DNA of 42,586 nt from an uncultured Bacteroidia bacterium (GTDB lineage Bacteria > Bacteroidota > Bacteroidia > Bacteroidales > UBA932). A program made the position numbers and the translations under genes. Of this stretch, positions 7,233-15,610 are shown in pieces (positions within the stretch are counted from its first letter, which is position 1; each line of letters opens with the position of its first letter). The stretch covers positions 1-42,586 of the forward strand of contig CADCJX010000021.1 of the NCBI GenBank assembly GCA_902801885.1. The letters are read 5' to 3'. The notes beneath the pieces are model-generated. The model was not told the DNA's origin and did not search any database. It was given only the letters and a program-made list of their open reading frames with translations.

Positions 7233-8375
7233 CTATTGACAGTTCTGTTTGATTACACCAAATTCGGACTGAATATCATTCCGAAGTTCAATATCAATTG
7301 TGTCTTTCCCGTCATAGAGGGCACCGCCATTTTTAAATGAGCATTTGCCTCCGAACTCTTTAAGTAGCAGGTCCCCGAAATGTGCCACTGTACACTTTTT
7401 CTCATGGATAAACCCAAAGTCCTTTAATTGAGTGAAAAGTTCATAACCAAACGGTCCGTTGATTCTCTGATGGGAGGCTATCCGTTTGTTTGCTATTCGA
7501 ATGACGGTCTCATATACTTCCTGGAAAGGAATACACTGACGAAGATCCTCAAACGTCCCCGTTCGCTTGCCTGTACCTTCGGTCTTTTCTTTGGAATTCG
7601 ATTCTTTGTCTCCCATATCTAAGCTTTCTCCAATGTGAAGAGAAAGTACCTCAATCAGAGGATTCAACTTCAGGTTGATCTTCTGGAAAACATCTCTTTC
7701 AAATAAGGGGTAAAGATCAATCCTATATTGTCTGCATTTATCATGAATCTCCTCGCGAAGCTTATAACAGCGTAGCCATTCGGGCTTGATCTTCGTTTCG
7801 TATTCATCGTACATCTGTTTTAGATTCACATCCGTACGATCAAAGTGCTTCTTGAATTCCTCAAGACTTCCCGAGATATAGTTCCAATCTTCCTCTGTTA
7901 ACATGGACTCTGGTTTCGTTCCGCAGTCGGACCGTGATCCATATGCCCTTGCAAGAGCGTGCCAGACCTTTTCGTCTTCACAAATAGTATAATACTCGTC
8001 TTCCGCCTCCTTCCTTTCTTTTCCATATCTATACTCGACTTCGGAGTCAATCACTTTCTCAATGGCCTCATACGAAAAAGAATCGTTGATAGTCTCAGCG
8101 TTGGCATTATACCAGTTAATGAACGATAACAGCTGTTGCTTCAAGGGAGTAATCAAGCGTTCATACTGCGCTTTGTTCGTTTCGGTCTCGAGAAGGGTTG
8201 GAAGGAACTCCGGCTTTGGACCAAGCACTTCTTCAAGCGTTCTATATTGTTTGCTTGCATTTTGATACACAACGGATAAATATCCGGTGTCTTTCTTATT
8301 TCCAAATTCCGATGAGAGGCTGTTGATATCCTCGAGCACCCCGATTAGAGATACGACCGTTTGTGATGCTGACAT
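7233..8375 (-). CDS. Unknown protein co-transcribed with the integrase
   Basis: 380 residues with no family I recognise. The N-terminal two thirds (1-230) is rich in Glu, Lys and Tyr and mainly helical, possibly coiled coil. A variable charged stretch follows (about 255-275, DKESNSKEKTEGTGKRTG). A more ordered C-terminal part begins near 275, with FEDLRQCIPFQEVYETVIRI and ending in DTIDIELRNDIQSEFGVIKQ. There is no signal peptide, membrane segment or ATP motif. It starts 6 bases after the integrase stop, so it is probably in the same transcript. The position suggests a role in element maintenance, excision or cargo defence, but nothing in the sequence decides this. Confidence 0.75.
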   Translation of the reverse strand: MSASQTVVSLIGVLEDINSLSSEFGNKKDTGYLSVVYQNASKQYRTLEEVLGPKPEFLPTLLETETNKAQYERLITPLKQQLLSFINWYNANAETINDSFSYEAIEKVIDSEVEYRYGKERKEAEDEYYTICEDEKVWHALARAYGSRSDCGTKPESMLTEEDWNYISGSLEEFKKHFDRTDVNLKQMYDEYETKIKPEWLRCYKLREEIHDKCRQYRIDLYPLFERDVFQKINLKLNPLIEVLSLHIGESLDMGDKESNSKEKTEGTGKRTGTFEDLRQCIPFQEVYETVIRIANKRIASHQRINGPFGYELFTQLKDFGFIHEKKCTVAHFGDLLLKEFGGKCSFKNGGALYDGKDTIDIELRNDIQSEFGVIKQNCQ

Positions 8376-8381
8376 AGTTCG

Positions 8382-9752
8382 TTAAAGTAATGAATCGAGT
8401 TTTGTCATTTCGCTTGCTTTGATACTGTCCACAATGTCGATATACGGTTTCATGGCTTTATAGTCAGAGTGACCAGTCCACTTCATTACAACATTTGGTG
8501 GAATGCCCAGAGAAAGGCAATTCACGATGAAGGTTCGGCGGCCGGTATGAGTACCTACGAGTTCCCATTTTTCCTTGATTTCATCTTTTCGCTGATTACC
8601 TTTGTAAGTCGTGATTCGGATTTGCTCGTTGATCCCGGCGAGTTTACAGAGATCCTTCAGATGCCTGTTCATGGGCTGGTTCTGGATGACAGGGAGAACT
8701 CGGTTGTCGGCAAAGGGATAATCCTTGTACTTGCGGAGGATATCGCGAGTGACATTGTTCAACTCAATGGAGACACTATCACCCGTTTTGATTGTAGTAA
8801 CCTCAATGTGGTCTTCCTTTACGTCGTTTTTTCTAAGGTTATACACGTCGGAGTGACGCAGTCCGGAAAAGCAGCAGAATAGGAACACGTCTCGGACGGC
8901 CTCAAGGCTGGGAAGGCCAGCAGGTATTTCCAGCTTTCGCAGACGTTCAAGCTCCGGCTTGGAGAGGTAGATAACTTTTCTTTGGGTGGTTTTCAGTGTC
9001 GGGCGGAAGGTCTTGAAGTCGGTGGTGGTATTATAACCACGATCCGTAGCCCATTTAAGGAACCATTTCAAGAAGCCCAGTTTCTTCTGGATAGTGGAAT
9101 TCCTGAGCCCCATGACATCTTCATCGTCGTATTCGTCACGGTCTCCTTTCTTCTTCCGAGGAGAGTTAAGGACTTTCTTCTCCCGTAAGTAATGAACGAA
9201 TGCAGTCAGCCCTTTTTCATCCAGATCAGAAAAGGAAACGTTCTTTTTAAATGAAACCAAGTCCTCTTTAAGCGTTGCCATCTTCTTGAATGTTCCGATG
9301 GACCAGGCATTTTTCTCACCACATTCGGTTACAAACATCTGGAAAACTTCCAACAATCCAAAATCCTTCTTTGGTAGTGCATTCTTTTCCGGTTCTTTTC
9401 CTTCCCTTATTTTCGGCTGTTTCCCATTAAGCCTCTCCTGATAACGTTCAACGACTTCGGTTAATGTAGGCCTTTCTTCGTTTACCTCATAGTATTTGAA
9501 GGCAGTCTCCATCTGATCCTTCTCTTTCCGCAGGGTATTGTTGATCTCCACATCTGTTTCTCCCTTTGGGCCCCGATATCCAGGAACAACCAATTGGTTC
9601 TCAGCATCCCAAGCCTCTTGGGATGTGATCTGGCAACCTGTCGAGAGCATTACCCTGTTGCAGTCATAGGTAACGTGCAGTTGGATTTGGTAAACAGTCC
9701 GTTTTGTACCATACGGACGCAACTTGAATGATATGTGTCTTTTTAGGATCAT
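8382..9752 (-). CDS. int: Tyrosine recombinase (site-specific integrase)
   Basis: 456 residues. An Arm-DNA-binding N-terminus (1-90, ILKRHISFKLRPYGTKRTVYQIQL) is followed by a SAM-like core-binding domain (about 130-240). The catalytic domain (260-450) holds the expected residues: Arg299 (FSGLRHSD), Lys322 (IKTGD, probable), His402 and Arg405 (THTGRRT), His428 (WTGHSD) and the nucleophile Tyr437 (KPYIDI). It reads leftward from close to the element's right end, about 130 bases from the tRNA-like att site. A 12-base inverted repeat overlaps its start codon and may govern its expression. Likely role: integration and excision of this element. All catalytic residues are present, so it should be active. 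Confidence 0.95.
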   Translation of the reverse strand: MILKRHISFKLRPYGTKRTVYQIQLHVTYDCNRVMLSTGCQITSQEAWDAENQLVVPGYRGPKGETDVEINNTLRKEKDQMETAFKYYEVNEERPTLTEVVERYQERLNGKQPKIREGKEPEKNALPKKDFGLLEVFQMFVTECGEKNAWSIGTFKKMATLKEDLVSFKKNVSFSDLDEKGLTAFVHYLREKKVLNSPRKKKGDRDEYDDEDVMGLRNSTIQKKLGFLKWFLKWATDRGYNTTTDFKTFRPTLKTTQRKVIYLSKPELERLRKLEIPAGLPSLEAVRDVFLFCCFSGLRHSDVYNLRKNDVKEDHIEVTTIKTGDSVSIELNNVTRDILRKYKDYPFADNRVLPVIQNQPMNRHLKDLCKLAGINEQIRITTYKGNQRKDEIKEKWELVGTHTGRRTFIVNCLSLGIPPNVVMKWTGHSDYKAMKPYIDIVDSIKASEMTKLDSLL

Positions 9753-9796
9753 TTGTTACATTCTGTCCATTATTCTACTACAAAAATGTAACAAAT
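9751..9796. repeat. 12-base inverted repeat at the integrase start
   Basis: ATTTGTTACATT (9751-9762) is the perfect reverse complement of AATGTAACAAAT (9785-9796), with a 22-base spacer. The left arm overlaps the integrase start codon (9750-9752). It could be an operator, a pair of recombinase arm sites, or an mRNA hairpin that masks the start. Confidence 0.8.
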
Positions 9797-9883
9797 TTGG
9801 GTAATATCCAATACCTGCACCTGCATTTCTTCAACATAGAACAATGTTTTCTAGAGTCCTGTAGGGCCGAATGCAGTCTCGAT

Positions 9884-9902
9884 ACGAGTCCGCCCATCTC
9901 CA
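9884..9902 (+). other. Candidate right attachment site: 3' end of a tRNA gene
   Basis: The sequence ACGAGTCCGCCCATCTCCA looks like the end of a tRNA: the last part of a T-loop (CGAGT), a T-stem strand CCGCC, an acceptor strand CATCTCC and discriminator A, with no encoded CCA. The matching 5' T-stem strand (GGCGG) is absent just upstream. This is what is left when an element inserts into a tRNA 3' end. The acceptor strand implies an intact tRNA starting GGAGATG at the other boundary, possibly Ser or Leu. A terminator follows at once, as after a tRNA gene. Confidence 0.5.
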
Positions 9903-9905
9903 CAG

Positions 9906-9952
9906 AAAAAGGATGACCGGAAAGTCAATTTGACTTGGGGTCATCCTTTTTT
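9906..9952 (+). terminator. Bidirectional rho-independent terminator
   Basis: AAAAAGGATGACC pairs with GGTCATCCTTTTT, and the loop contains a second stem (AAGTCA/TGACTT). The hairpin is followed by six T on the plus strand and five or more on the minus strand. It can end the tRNA-like unit from the left and the susCD-phosphodiesterase transcript from the right (stop at 9984). Confidence 0.85.
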
Positions 9953-9983
9953 GTAATATAGGAGTCGTAAGACTCAGAAAGCT

Positions 9984-10949
9984 CTATTTCATGTCGAAGT
10001 CGACTATGATCGGCAGATGGTCCGAAGGACGCCAGAAGTTTGAAAGGTTCTGGGGATCACGGATCGGAGTCGTGTAGTCATCCCAGATGATGTCGGCATA
10101 GGTGATGCGGTCATAAAGGGGCTTCGTGCAGTACACGAAGTCGATACGGCTCGTCTTGCTGCCGGTGCTGGGCTTGAACTCGCCAGGATACTTCTCCTTG
10201 ATCACATCGAGGTAAGGAGTGTTGGCATGGATGTAGTCATGCACGAGGAGCTTCGGATCGTCGTCGGCATAGCCGTACTTGTCGTTGTCAACCCTTGAGC
10301 GGGAGTTGAAGTCGCCCATCATCATCCAGAACTGGTCCTTCGCCTCGGGAACGGTCCCGATAGTGTGCTCGCAGATGTACTTCATCTCCATCGCACGGTA
10401 CTTGTCGCCGCCCTGCTCCGCCTTGGAGGCCTCGCGGTCCTCGGCACGGTAGGCATAGGCCTGGGGCCAGGTGTGAAGGGTCACGATGTTCACCTTCTTA
10501 CCGTTCACCTCGACGGTAGCCCAGCCGGCTCCGTGGGAAACGACAAGGTCGGGCTCCTCACCAACGATCTTGGACACATATTCAATAGGGTACTTGGAAG
10601 TGATCACCTGGGGATAGTTGTCCCTGTGACCGCCGATTCCCCAATACTTGTGGCCGTAGCGGGCTGCAAGCTCACCCCAGTTAGCCACAAGGTAACGATC
10701 CTCCTTCGGCATCGCCTGGTCGGAATCCGTCAGCCAGATCGACTGAGCCTCGCACCATACGCAGATGTCAGGGTCCTGGGCCTTCACCCAGTTCACGAAC
10801 CTGTCGTAATTGTCGTTCTGGCCGTCCCACATGCCGTTCTGGATGTTCCAGTAAAGGAGCCTCATAGGGGCTTCCTTCTCCTTGGCGCAGGAGACCAATG
10901 CCATGGCGGCGAAAACCACCGCCATGACCTTAAGGATGCTTTTTCTCAT
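9984..10949 (-). CDS. Endonuclease/exonuclease/phosphatase-fold lipoprotein
   Basis: 321 residues. A lipoprotein signal peptide ends at a lipobox LVSC with Cys21. The mature protein has the EEP fold signatures in order: LLYWNIQNG (31-39, metal-binding Asn35), a DPDICVWCEAQ strand with the metal-binding Glu, a GDFNSRSR loop (Asp-x-Asn) and a C-terminal SDHLPIIVDF with the catalytic His. EEP enzymes cleave phosphodiester or phosphomonoester bonds in nucleic acids, sphingomyelin or inositol phosphates. It is the third gene after susC and susD (15-base gap), so it should act at the cell surface or in the periplasm on a substrate handled by that transporter. Substrate unknown; a phosphorylated glycan or lipid head group fits the context. 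Confidence 0.85.
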   Translation of the reverse strand: MRKSILKVMAVVFAAMALVSCAKEKEAPMRLLYWNIQNGMWDGQNDNYDRFVNWVKAQDPDICVWCEAQSIWLTDSDQAMPKEDRYLVANWGELAARYGHKYWGIGGHRDNYPQVITSKYPIEYVSKIVGEEPDLVVSHGAGWATVEVNGKKVNIVTLHTWPQAYAYRAEDREASKAEQGGDKYRAMEMKYICEHTIGTVPEAKDQFWMMMGDFNSRSRVDNDKYGYADDDPKLLVHDYIHANTPYLDVIKEKYPGEFKPSTGSKTSRIDFVYCTKPLYDRITYADIIWDDYTTPIRDPQNLSNFWRPSDHLPIIVDFDMK

Positions 10950-10964
10950 ATTTTCTTGGACATA

Positions 10965-12509
10965 TTAATTAGCATATCCAGGGTTCTGGTCCTTTGCCTC
11001 GTCCAATGCCTTGTTGTAGTTGAACTCCTCTACAGGAATCTTCCACAGGTGGCACATCGGTGCAATGGTGATTTCCCTTCCGATCGAAGACGGGTCGGTC
11101 CTCGGCCAAGGGCAGGCTACACGGTAGTTGGCCTGTACCAGCTCTTCCCACTTGCCGTGACGCTCCTCGAAGAACCAGTGCTTGGCCTCGTTGAAGGTCT
11201 CGTAGCGCTCCTCGATGAGGAGGGCTCCGTAGAAGAACTCATCGTAGTTCGAGTAGTCGGCAGCCTTGTAATCGAGCTCGGGATCGGCGACGGCAGGATC
11301 CTGGCCGTAGGCGCGGCGCTTGATCTGGTTGAGGGCCTCGACTGCATTGTTCATGTCGCCGGTACGGGCGCAGGCCTCGGCATAGGTCAGGAGGACGTCG
11401 GTGTACCTCAGCAGAGGGATGTCGATCTGGGACTTGGAACCGGAAGCATTAGGTGCACGGTACTTCAGGAGAAGGCAGGTGTTCTCTCCGTAGGTCGTAG
11501 CTGAGAAGGCATAGTGAGCAATATTCAGGGAACGCCTGAGATCCTTCTCGCTCCAGTTCTTGATCACGGGATTGTCAAGATCTGTGTAGTGGGTGTAGTA
11601 ACCGGTCTTGCAGACGGTGTGGACACCGTCGTACTTGTACTGCGGATGAGCTGTGTAGGAAAGATAGTCCCAGGTCTTGGAGTCGGTCATGTTGGTCTTG
11701 ATGTAGAAGACCTCCTCGGATGTGGTGGTCAGGCCCTCTCCGAAGACCTTCTCTGCGAACTCGTCACCGGAGGAAACCTGTACCAATGAATAAGCTCCGC
11801 TGTTGATCACCTCACCGGCATACCTCTTGGCCTCGTCGTACTTCTTGAGGTCAAGGCAGACCCATGCATAGAGAGCCTTAGCTGAGTTCTTGCAGGGGGT
11901 GTCATAGTACCTGGCCTTGTCAGGGCAGTTGGCGATTGCCTTCAGGAGGTCGGATTCGATGAGATTGTAGATGTCGGATACTGATGACTTGGGAATATCC
12001 CACTCGTACATGTTCTCCTCTGTCCTGAGCGGGTTGGCACCGAAGGTACGCACGAGGTTCCAGTAATTGAAAGCGCGGAGGAAATAGAGCTCGCCCATGT
12101 AGGCATTGATCTTCTCCTGGGACATGCCTGTAGCCTCAGGAAGGCGGCTCAGTGGAGTGTTGGCCCTCATGATCGCCCTGTAGAGGTACTGGTAGTTGGT
12201 ACCGCAACGCTGGAGGTGAGTGGTGTTGGTGATACCGGCATAGTTTCCGGAAGCCTGGTAGACGCCCTTCGGGTAGATGTGCTCGGTGTTGATCTCAAGG
12301 CTGGAGAACCAGTTGGCATTGTGGACCGAACGCATCATGTCAAGAACAGAAACTACGGCCGAATTGGCTTCGCTTTCCGTGTTGTAGAATGTCGCCGTTG
12401 AGATGTTGTAGGTGTACTTCGTTTCATCAAGCCATTCCTGGCATGCAGAGAGGCAGAAAGAAGCGAAGACGACGGCAATGGCAATGTATAACTTTTTCAT
12501 GTTCGTCAT
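10965..12509 (-). CDS. SusD/RagB-family surface nutrient-binding lipoprotein
   Basis: 514 residues. The signal peptide ends in the lipobox LSAC (Cys23 from the first ATG; a second ATG three codons in gives MKKLYIAIA and is equally plausible). It has typical SusD features: QEWLDE after the Cys, the ELYFLRAFNYWNLVRTFG helix near 130-150, TPR-like helices, and the closing FNYNKALDEAKDQNPGY. SusD proteins sit on the outer-membrane surface as a lid on the SusC channel and capture the nutrient. It begins 3 bases after the susC stop. The partner enzyme is a phosphodiesterase-like lipoprotein, not a glycoside hydrolase, so the ligand need not be a plain polysaccharide. Confidence 0.95.
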   Translation of the reverse strand: MTNMKKLYIAIAVVFASFCLSACQEWLDETKYTYNISTATFYNTESEANSAVVSVLDMMRSVHNANWFSSLEINTEHIYPKGVYQASGNYAGITNTTHLQRCGTNYQYLYRAIMRANTPLSRLPEATGMSQEKINAYMGELYFLRAFNYWNLVRTFGANPLRTEENMYEWDIPKSSVSDIYNLIESDLLKAIANCPDKARYYDTPCKNSAKALYAWVCLDLKKYDEAKRYAGEVINSGAYSLVQVSSGDEFAEKVFGEGLTTTSEEVFYIKTNMTDSKTWDYLSYTAHPQYKYDGVHTVCKTGYYTHYTDLDNPVIKNWSEKDLRRSLNIAHYAFSATTYGENTCLLLKYRAPNASGSKSQIDIPLLRYTDVLLTYAEACARTGDMNNAVEALNQIKRRAYGQDPAVADPELDYKAADYSNYDEFFYGALLIEERYETFNEAKHWFFEERHGKWEELVQANYRVACPWPRTDPSSIGREITIAPMCHLWKIPVEEFNYNKALDEAKDQNPGYAN

Positions 12510-12512
12510 TCT

Positions 12513-15506
12513 TTAAAAATTGACAGTAGCACCGATGGAAGCGGTTTTGACATTCGGGTAGGAAAGGTGGTCGATACCCACGTTGATGTCACCGCCCTTG
12601 GAGTTGACTTCAGGATCGACTCCTGAGTACTTGGTCAAGGTCAGGAAGTTCTGGGCCGTCACGAAGACTCTAAGGCCGGAGAAGAAATGCCTGACAGGGA
12701 CATTGTAAGCAAGAGTTATGTTCTTGAGACGGAGGTAGGAACCGTCCTCGAGGAACCTCGTTGAATACCTTCCGGAGTTGGTGTTGGTGATCTTAGGGAA
12801 CGAAGCGTTGCTGTTGTCAGCACCTTCTTTCCAGCTGTATTCCCAAGCCCTCTTCTCGATGTTCATACCCTGGCTGTAGGCCATGTTCCTCATGTTGGAG
12901 AGGTTGTAGACCTTGTTGCCCTGGCTGCCCTGGAGGAAGAAGTTGAAGTCCCACCTCTTGTAGCGCAGACCGATGTTCAGACCATAGGTAAAGAGCGGGA
13001 ACGGAGATCCTGCCATGATACGGTCGGCATCGTCGGAATACTTTCCGTCGCCGTCATGGTCGACATATTCCATCCTACCGGTCTCAGGATTGATGCCATC
13101 GTACTCATAGAGCCAGAAGTTACCGATCGGATAACCCTCGCGGAGGATGTTGATAGGACCGGAACCATAGTTGGCATAGCTGGTACCCTTGATGTCGGTT
13201 CCACCTGCAAGTTTGACGATCTTGTTGGTGTTGTGGGCGATGTTGAACTGGGCGGTAAGTCCCCAGTCATGGGTGCGGACGATGTCAGCATCGACGTTGA
13301 GTTCGACACCGCTGTTGCTCATGCTACCGATGTTCTCCGTGGAGCTCACGTAACCGGAGGACCAAGGCAGGGAAACGGTGTTCAGCAGGTTGTAGGTGTA
13401 CTTGTAGTAGTAGTCAGCGGTAATCTTCAGCTTCTGGTCGAAGAGACCGAGGTCGACACCGGCATTGTACTGGGCTGTAGTCTCCCACTTAAGGCTGCTG
13501 GGATAGGTAGTGCTCGGATAGTAGGAAGTGAGGTTGCCGCTGCCGGTAGCCGCCTTCCCAGAAGAAAGGAGGTTCTGGGTGGCATAAGGAGAGATGGCCG
13601 TCGAACCGGTCACACCGTAACCGAGGCGGAACTTGAGGTCGCTGATCTGGCGGACACTCTTCATCCAAGGCTCATCGGAAACGCGCCATGCGAAAGCTCC
13701 TGAAGGGAAATATCCCCACCTCTGGCCTTCGGAATAACGGCTGGATCCGTCAGCACGGAAGCTGAGGGTCAGCATGTACTTGTCCTTGAAGACATAGTTG
13801 AAACGACCGAGCCAGGACATAAGCACCCACTCGGAGAAACTGGAGGACGGAGTGTTCGGAGTCTCGGCAGCTCCTACATTGTAGGTTCTTGCGACATCGG
13901 AGATGTAGCCGCTTCCTGATGCATTCAGGGTCTTGGTTATGCTCTGCTGATAGGAGAATGCGCCCATCAGGTCGAAAGCATGGTTTCCGACAGTAGCCTT
14001 GTAGTTGATGATGTCCTCGTTGAGGGCGAATGCACGGCGGGTGTCGGTAATGGAAGCGGAATTAGTTGCGTAGATGTACTTCTCCGTGGTGTAGGCCTGG
14101 TACTTGGCATCCGAAATCTCGGTAGCGAAGTTGGCAGTGATCGTCAAGCCCTTGACCGGCTTGAACTTAAGTGACATGTTGGCGTCGGTCAGGTCAGTCA
14201 CGGTCTGGTAAGTAGCCTCATTTGCCATGAGCAGAGGGTTCTTGATCTCATGGGAAGACCAGGGATACCATGAACGGAGATCCTTGTAGTTGCCGTTCTC
14301 GTCGAAAACCGTAAATGTAGGAGCTGCAGAGAATGTACCGCCGATCATCGAGGATCCTCCGTTACCTCCACCGTCGGTCTGGTTCATCTTGTCGATGATG
14401 GTGTAACCCAGGTTGAGAGTAACATCAAGGTACTTGTTGACAGTGGCATCGATCGTACTGCGGATGTTGTACTTGTCGAAATAACTGTTGTCGATCAGAC
14501 CGTCCTTAAGCATTGCGGAACCGCTTATGAAGTAACGGATGTTATCCGAACCTCCCGAGACGGTGACACTATGGTTGGTGGTAGGAGCCGGTTTGAAAAC
14601 CTCTTTCTGCCAGTCGGTTCCCTTGCCCATCGCAGCAATGTCGGCATCGGAGAACGGTGCCTCGGCGAGGGTGTTGGAATTCACGAGATAGATGTTGTAG
14701 AAGCGGGCCCACTCCTGGGCATCCATAAGGTCGAGCCTCTTGATCTGGTACTGCATACCGCTCTGGACATCGTACTGGACCTTGGCCTTCCCTGACTTAC
14801 CCTTCTTCGTGGTGATAAGGACGACACCGTTAGCACCGCGACTACCGTAGATGGCGGTAGCGGAAGCATCCTTCAGGACTTCGAGGGACTCGATGTCATA
14901 AGTGTTGATGGATGAAGTACTGGAAGGAATACCGTCGATAATGTACAGAGGATCGTTGCTACCCTTGATGGAGTTGACACCACGGATACGGATGGAGTAG
15001 TCTCCTTCCGGGCTACCTGTGTTCTGGGAGATCACGACTCCTGGGACACGGCCCTGAAGGGCGTAAACAGGATCCGTAACAGGGTAGGCGGTCAGTTCCT
15101 CAGTCTTCACGTGGGAAATGGAACCCGTGAGGTCACGACGACGCATCGTACCGTAACCGACCACTACGGCATCTTCTAGTCTCTCGACGTCATCCTGGAG
15201 CACGACATTTATCGTGGAGGATGTTCCGACGACTACTTCCTGAGTAGCGTAGCCGATGGAAGAAAACACTAGCGTGGAACCTTGCGGGACACTGATGGTG
15301 TAACGGCCATCGGCGTCCGTAATGGCGCCGGCATTACCTCCCTTCTGCTGCACACCCGCGGCGATCACAGCCTCATTACGGCTGTCGGTCACCCGTCCGG
15401 TCACGGTCTTTGTCTGGGCAAAAAGACCTTGTGCGCACAAGATGAAGGATAGACATAGCGAACCGAAATAACGGATCGCAAGCTTCAACTGGTGTGAATT
15501 GCGCAT
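12513..15506 (-). CDS. SusC/RagA-family TonB-dependent outer-membrane transporter
   Basis: 997 residues, normal for the family. A signal peptide ends near LFAQ (about 31). A carboxypeptidase-regulatory-like domain follows (33-115, TVTGRVTDSRNEAVIAAGVQ). The TonB-box-like DAVVVGYGTMRRRDLTGS is followed by the plug domain (about 120-230, with GVNSIKGSNDPLYIIDG and SATAIYGSRGANGVVLITTKKG, the classic SusC signature). The rest is a 22-strand barrel ending in an aromatic residue (GATVNF). It imports the ligand captured by the SusD partner using TonB energy. It is the first gene of a three-gene leftward operon; no hybrid sensor or sigma/anti-sigma gene sits beside it in the window. Confidence 0.97.
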   Translation of the reverse strand: MRNSHQLKLAIRYFGSLCLSFILCAQGLFAQTKTVTGRVTDSRNEAVIAAGVQQKGGNAGAITDADGRYTISVPQGSTLVFSSIGYATQEVVVGTSSTINVVLQDDVERLEDAVVVGYGTMRRRDLTGSISHVKTEELTAYPVTDPVYALQGRVPGVVISQNTGSPEGDYSIRIRGVNSIKGSNDPLYIIDGIPSSTSSINTYDIESLEVLKDASATAIYGSRGANGVVLITTKKGKSGKAKVQYDVQSGMQYQIKRLDLMDAQEWARFYNIYLVNSNTLAEAPFSDADIAAMGKGTDWQKEVFKPAPTTNHSVTVSGGSDNIRYFISGSAMLKDGLIDNSYFDKYNIRSTIDATVNKYLDVTLNLGYTIIDKMNQTDGGGNGGSSMIGGTFSAAPTFTVFDENGNYKDLRSWYPWSSHEIKNPLLMANEATYQTVTDLTDANMSLKFKPVKGLTITANFATEISDAKYQAYTTEKYIYATNSASITDTRRAFALNEDIINYKATVGNHAFDLMGAFSYQQSITKTLNASGSGYISDVARTYNVGAAETPNTPSSSFSEWVLMSWLGRFNYVFKDKYMLTLSFRADGSSRYSEGQRWGYFPSGAFAWRVSDEPWMKSVRQISDLKFRLGYGVTGSTAISPYATQNLLSSGKAATGSGNLTSYYPSTTYPSSLKWETTAQYNAGVDLGLFDQKLKITADYYYKYTYNLLNTVSLPWSSGYVSSTENIGSMSNSGVELNVDADIVRTHDWGLTAQFNIAHNTNKIVKLAGGTDIKGTSYANYGSGPINILREGYPIGNFWLYEYDGINPETGRMEYVDHDGDGKYSDDADRIMAGSPFPLFTYGLNIGLRYKRWDFNFFLQGSQGNKVYNLSNMRNMAYSQGMNIEKRAWEYSWKEGADNSNASFPKITNTNSGRYSTRFLEDGSYLRLKNITLAYNVPVRHFFSGLRVFVTAQNFLTLTKYSGVDPEVNSKGGDINVGIDHLSYPNVKTASIGATVNF

Positions 15507-15560
15507 AATTAGATGATATTAGTTGGTAAAAAAGGTAGTTACAAGCGTTCGTAGGTTACA

Positions 15561-15568
15561 CAAAGATA
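15561..15568 (-). promoter_or_regulatory. -7 promoter box for the susCD operon
   Basis: TATCTTTG on the minus strand, 55 bases upstream of the susC start, matches TAnnTTTG. The -33 region is poor, as is common for regulated susC promoters. Confidence 0.6.
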
Positions 15569-15600
15569 AGTAATTTCAACCAATATTCCCTACATTTAAT

Positions 15601-15608
15601 TAAATTTG
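15601..15608 (+). promoter_or_regulatory. -7 promoter box almost touching the acyltransferase start
   Basis: TAAATTTG matches TAnnTTTG but ends only two bases before the ATG at 15611. A transcript from it would be leaderless or start at the second ATG (15614). Confidence 0.4.
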
Positions 15609-15610
15609 CA

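Noticed and set aside
9861-9902. tmRNA 3' end as the attachment site
   Set aside because: The acceptor strand CATCTCC does not match the GGGGCTG-type tmRNA start known in Bacteroidota, and the sequence fits a tRNA end better.
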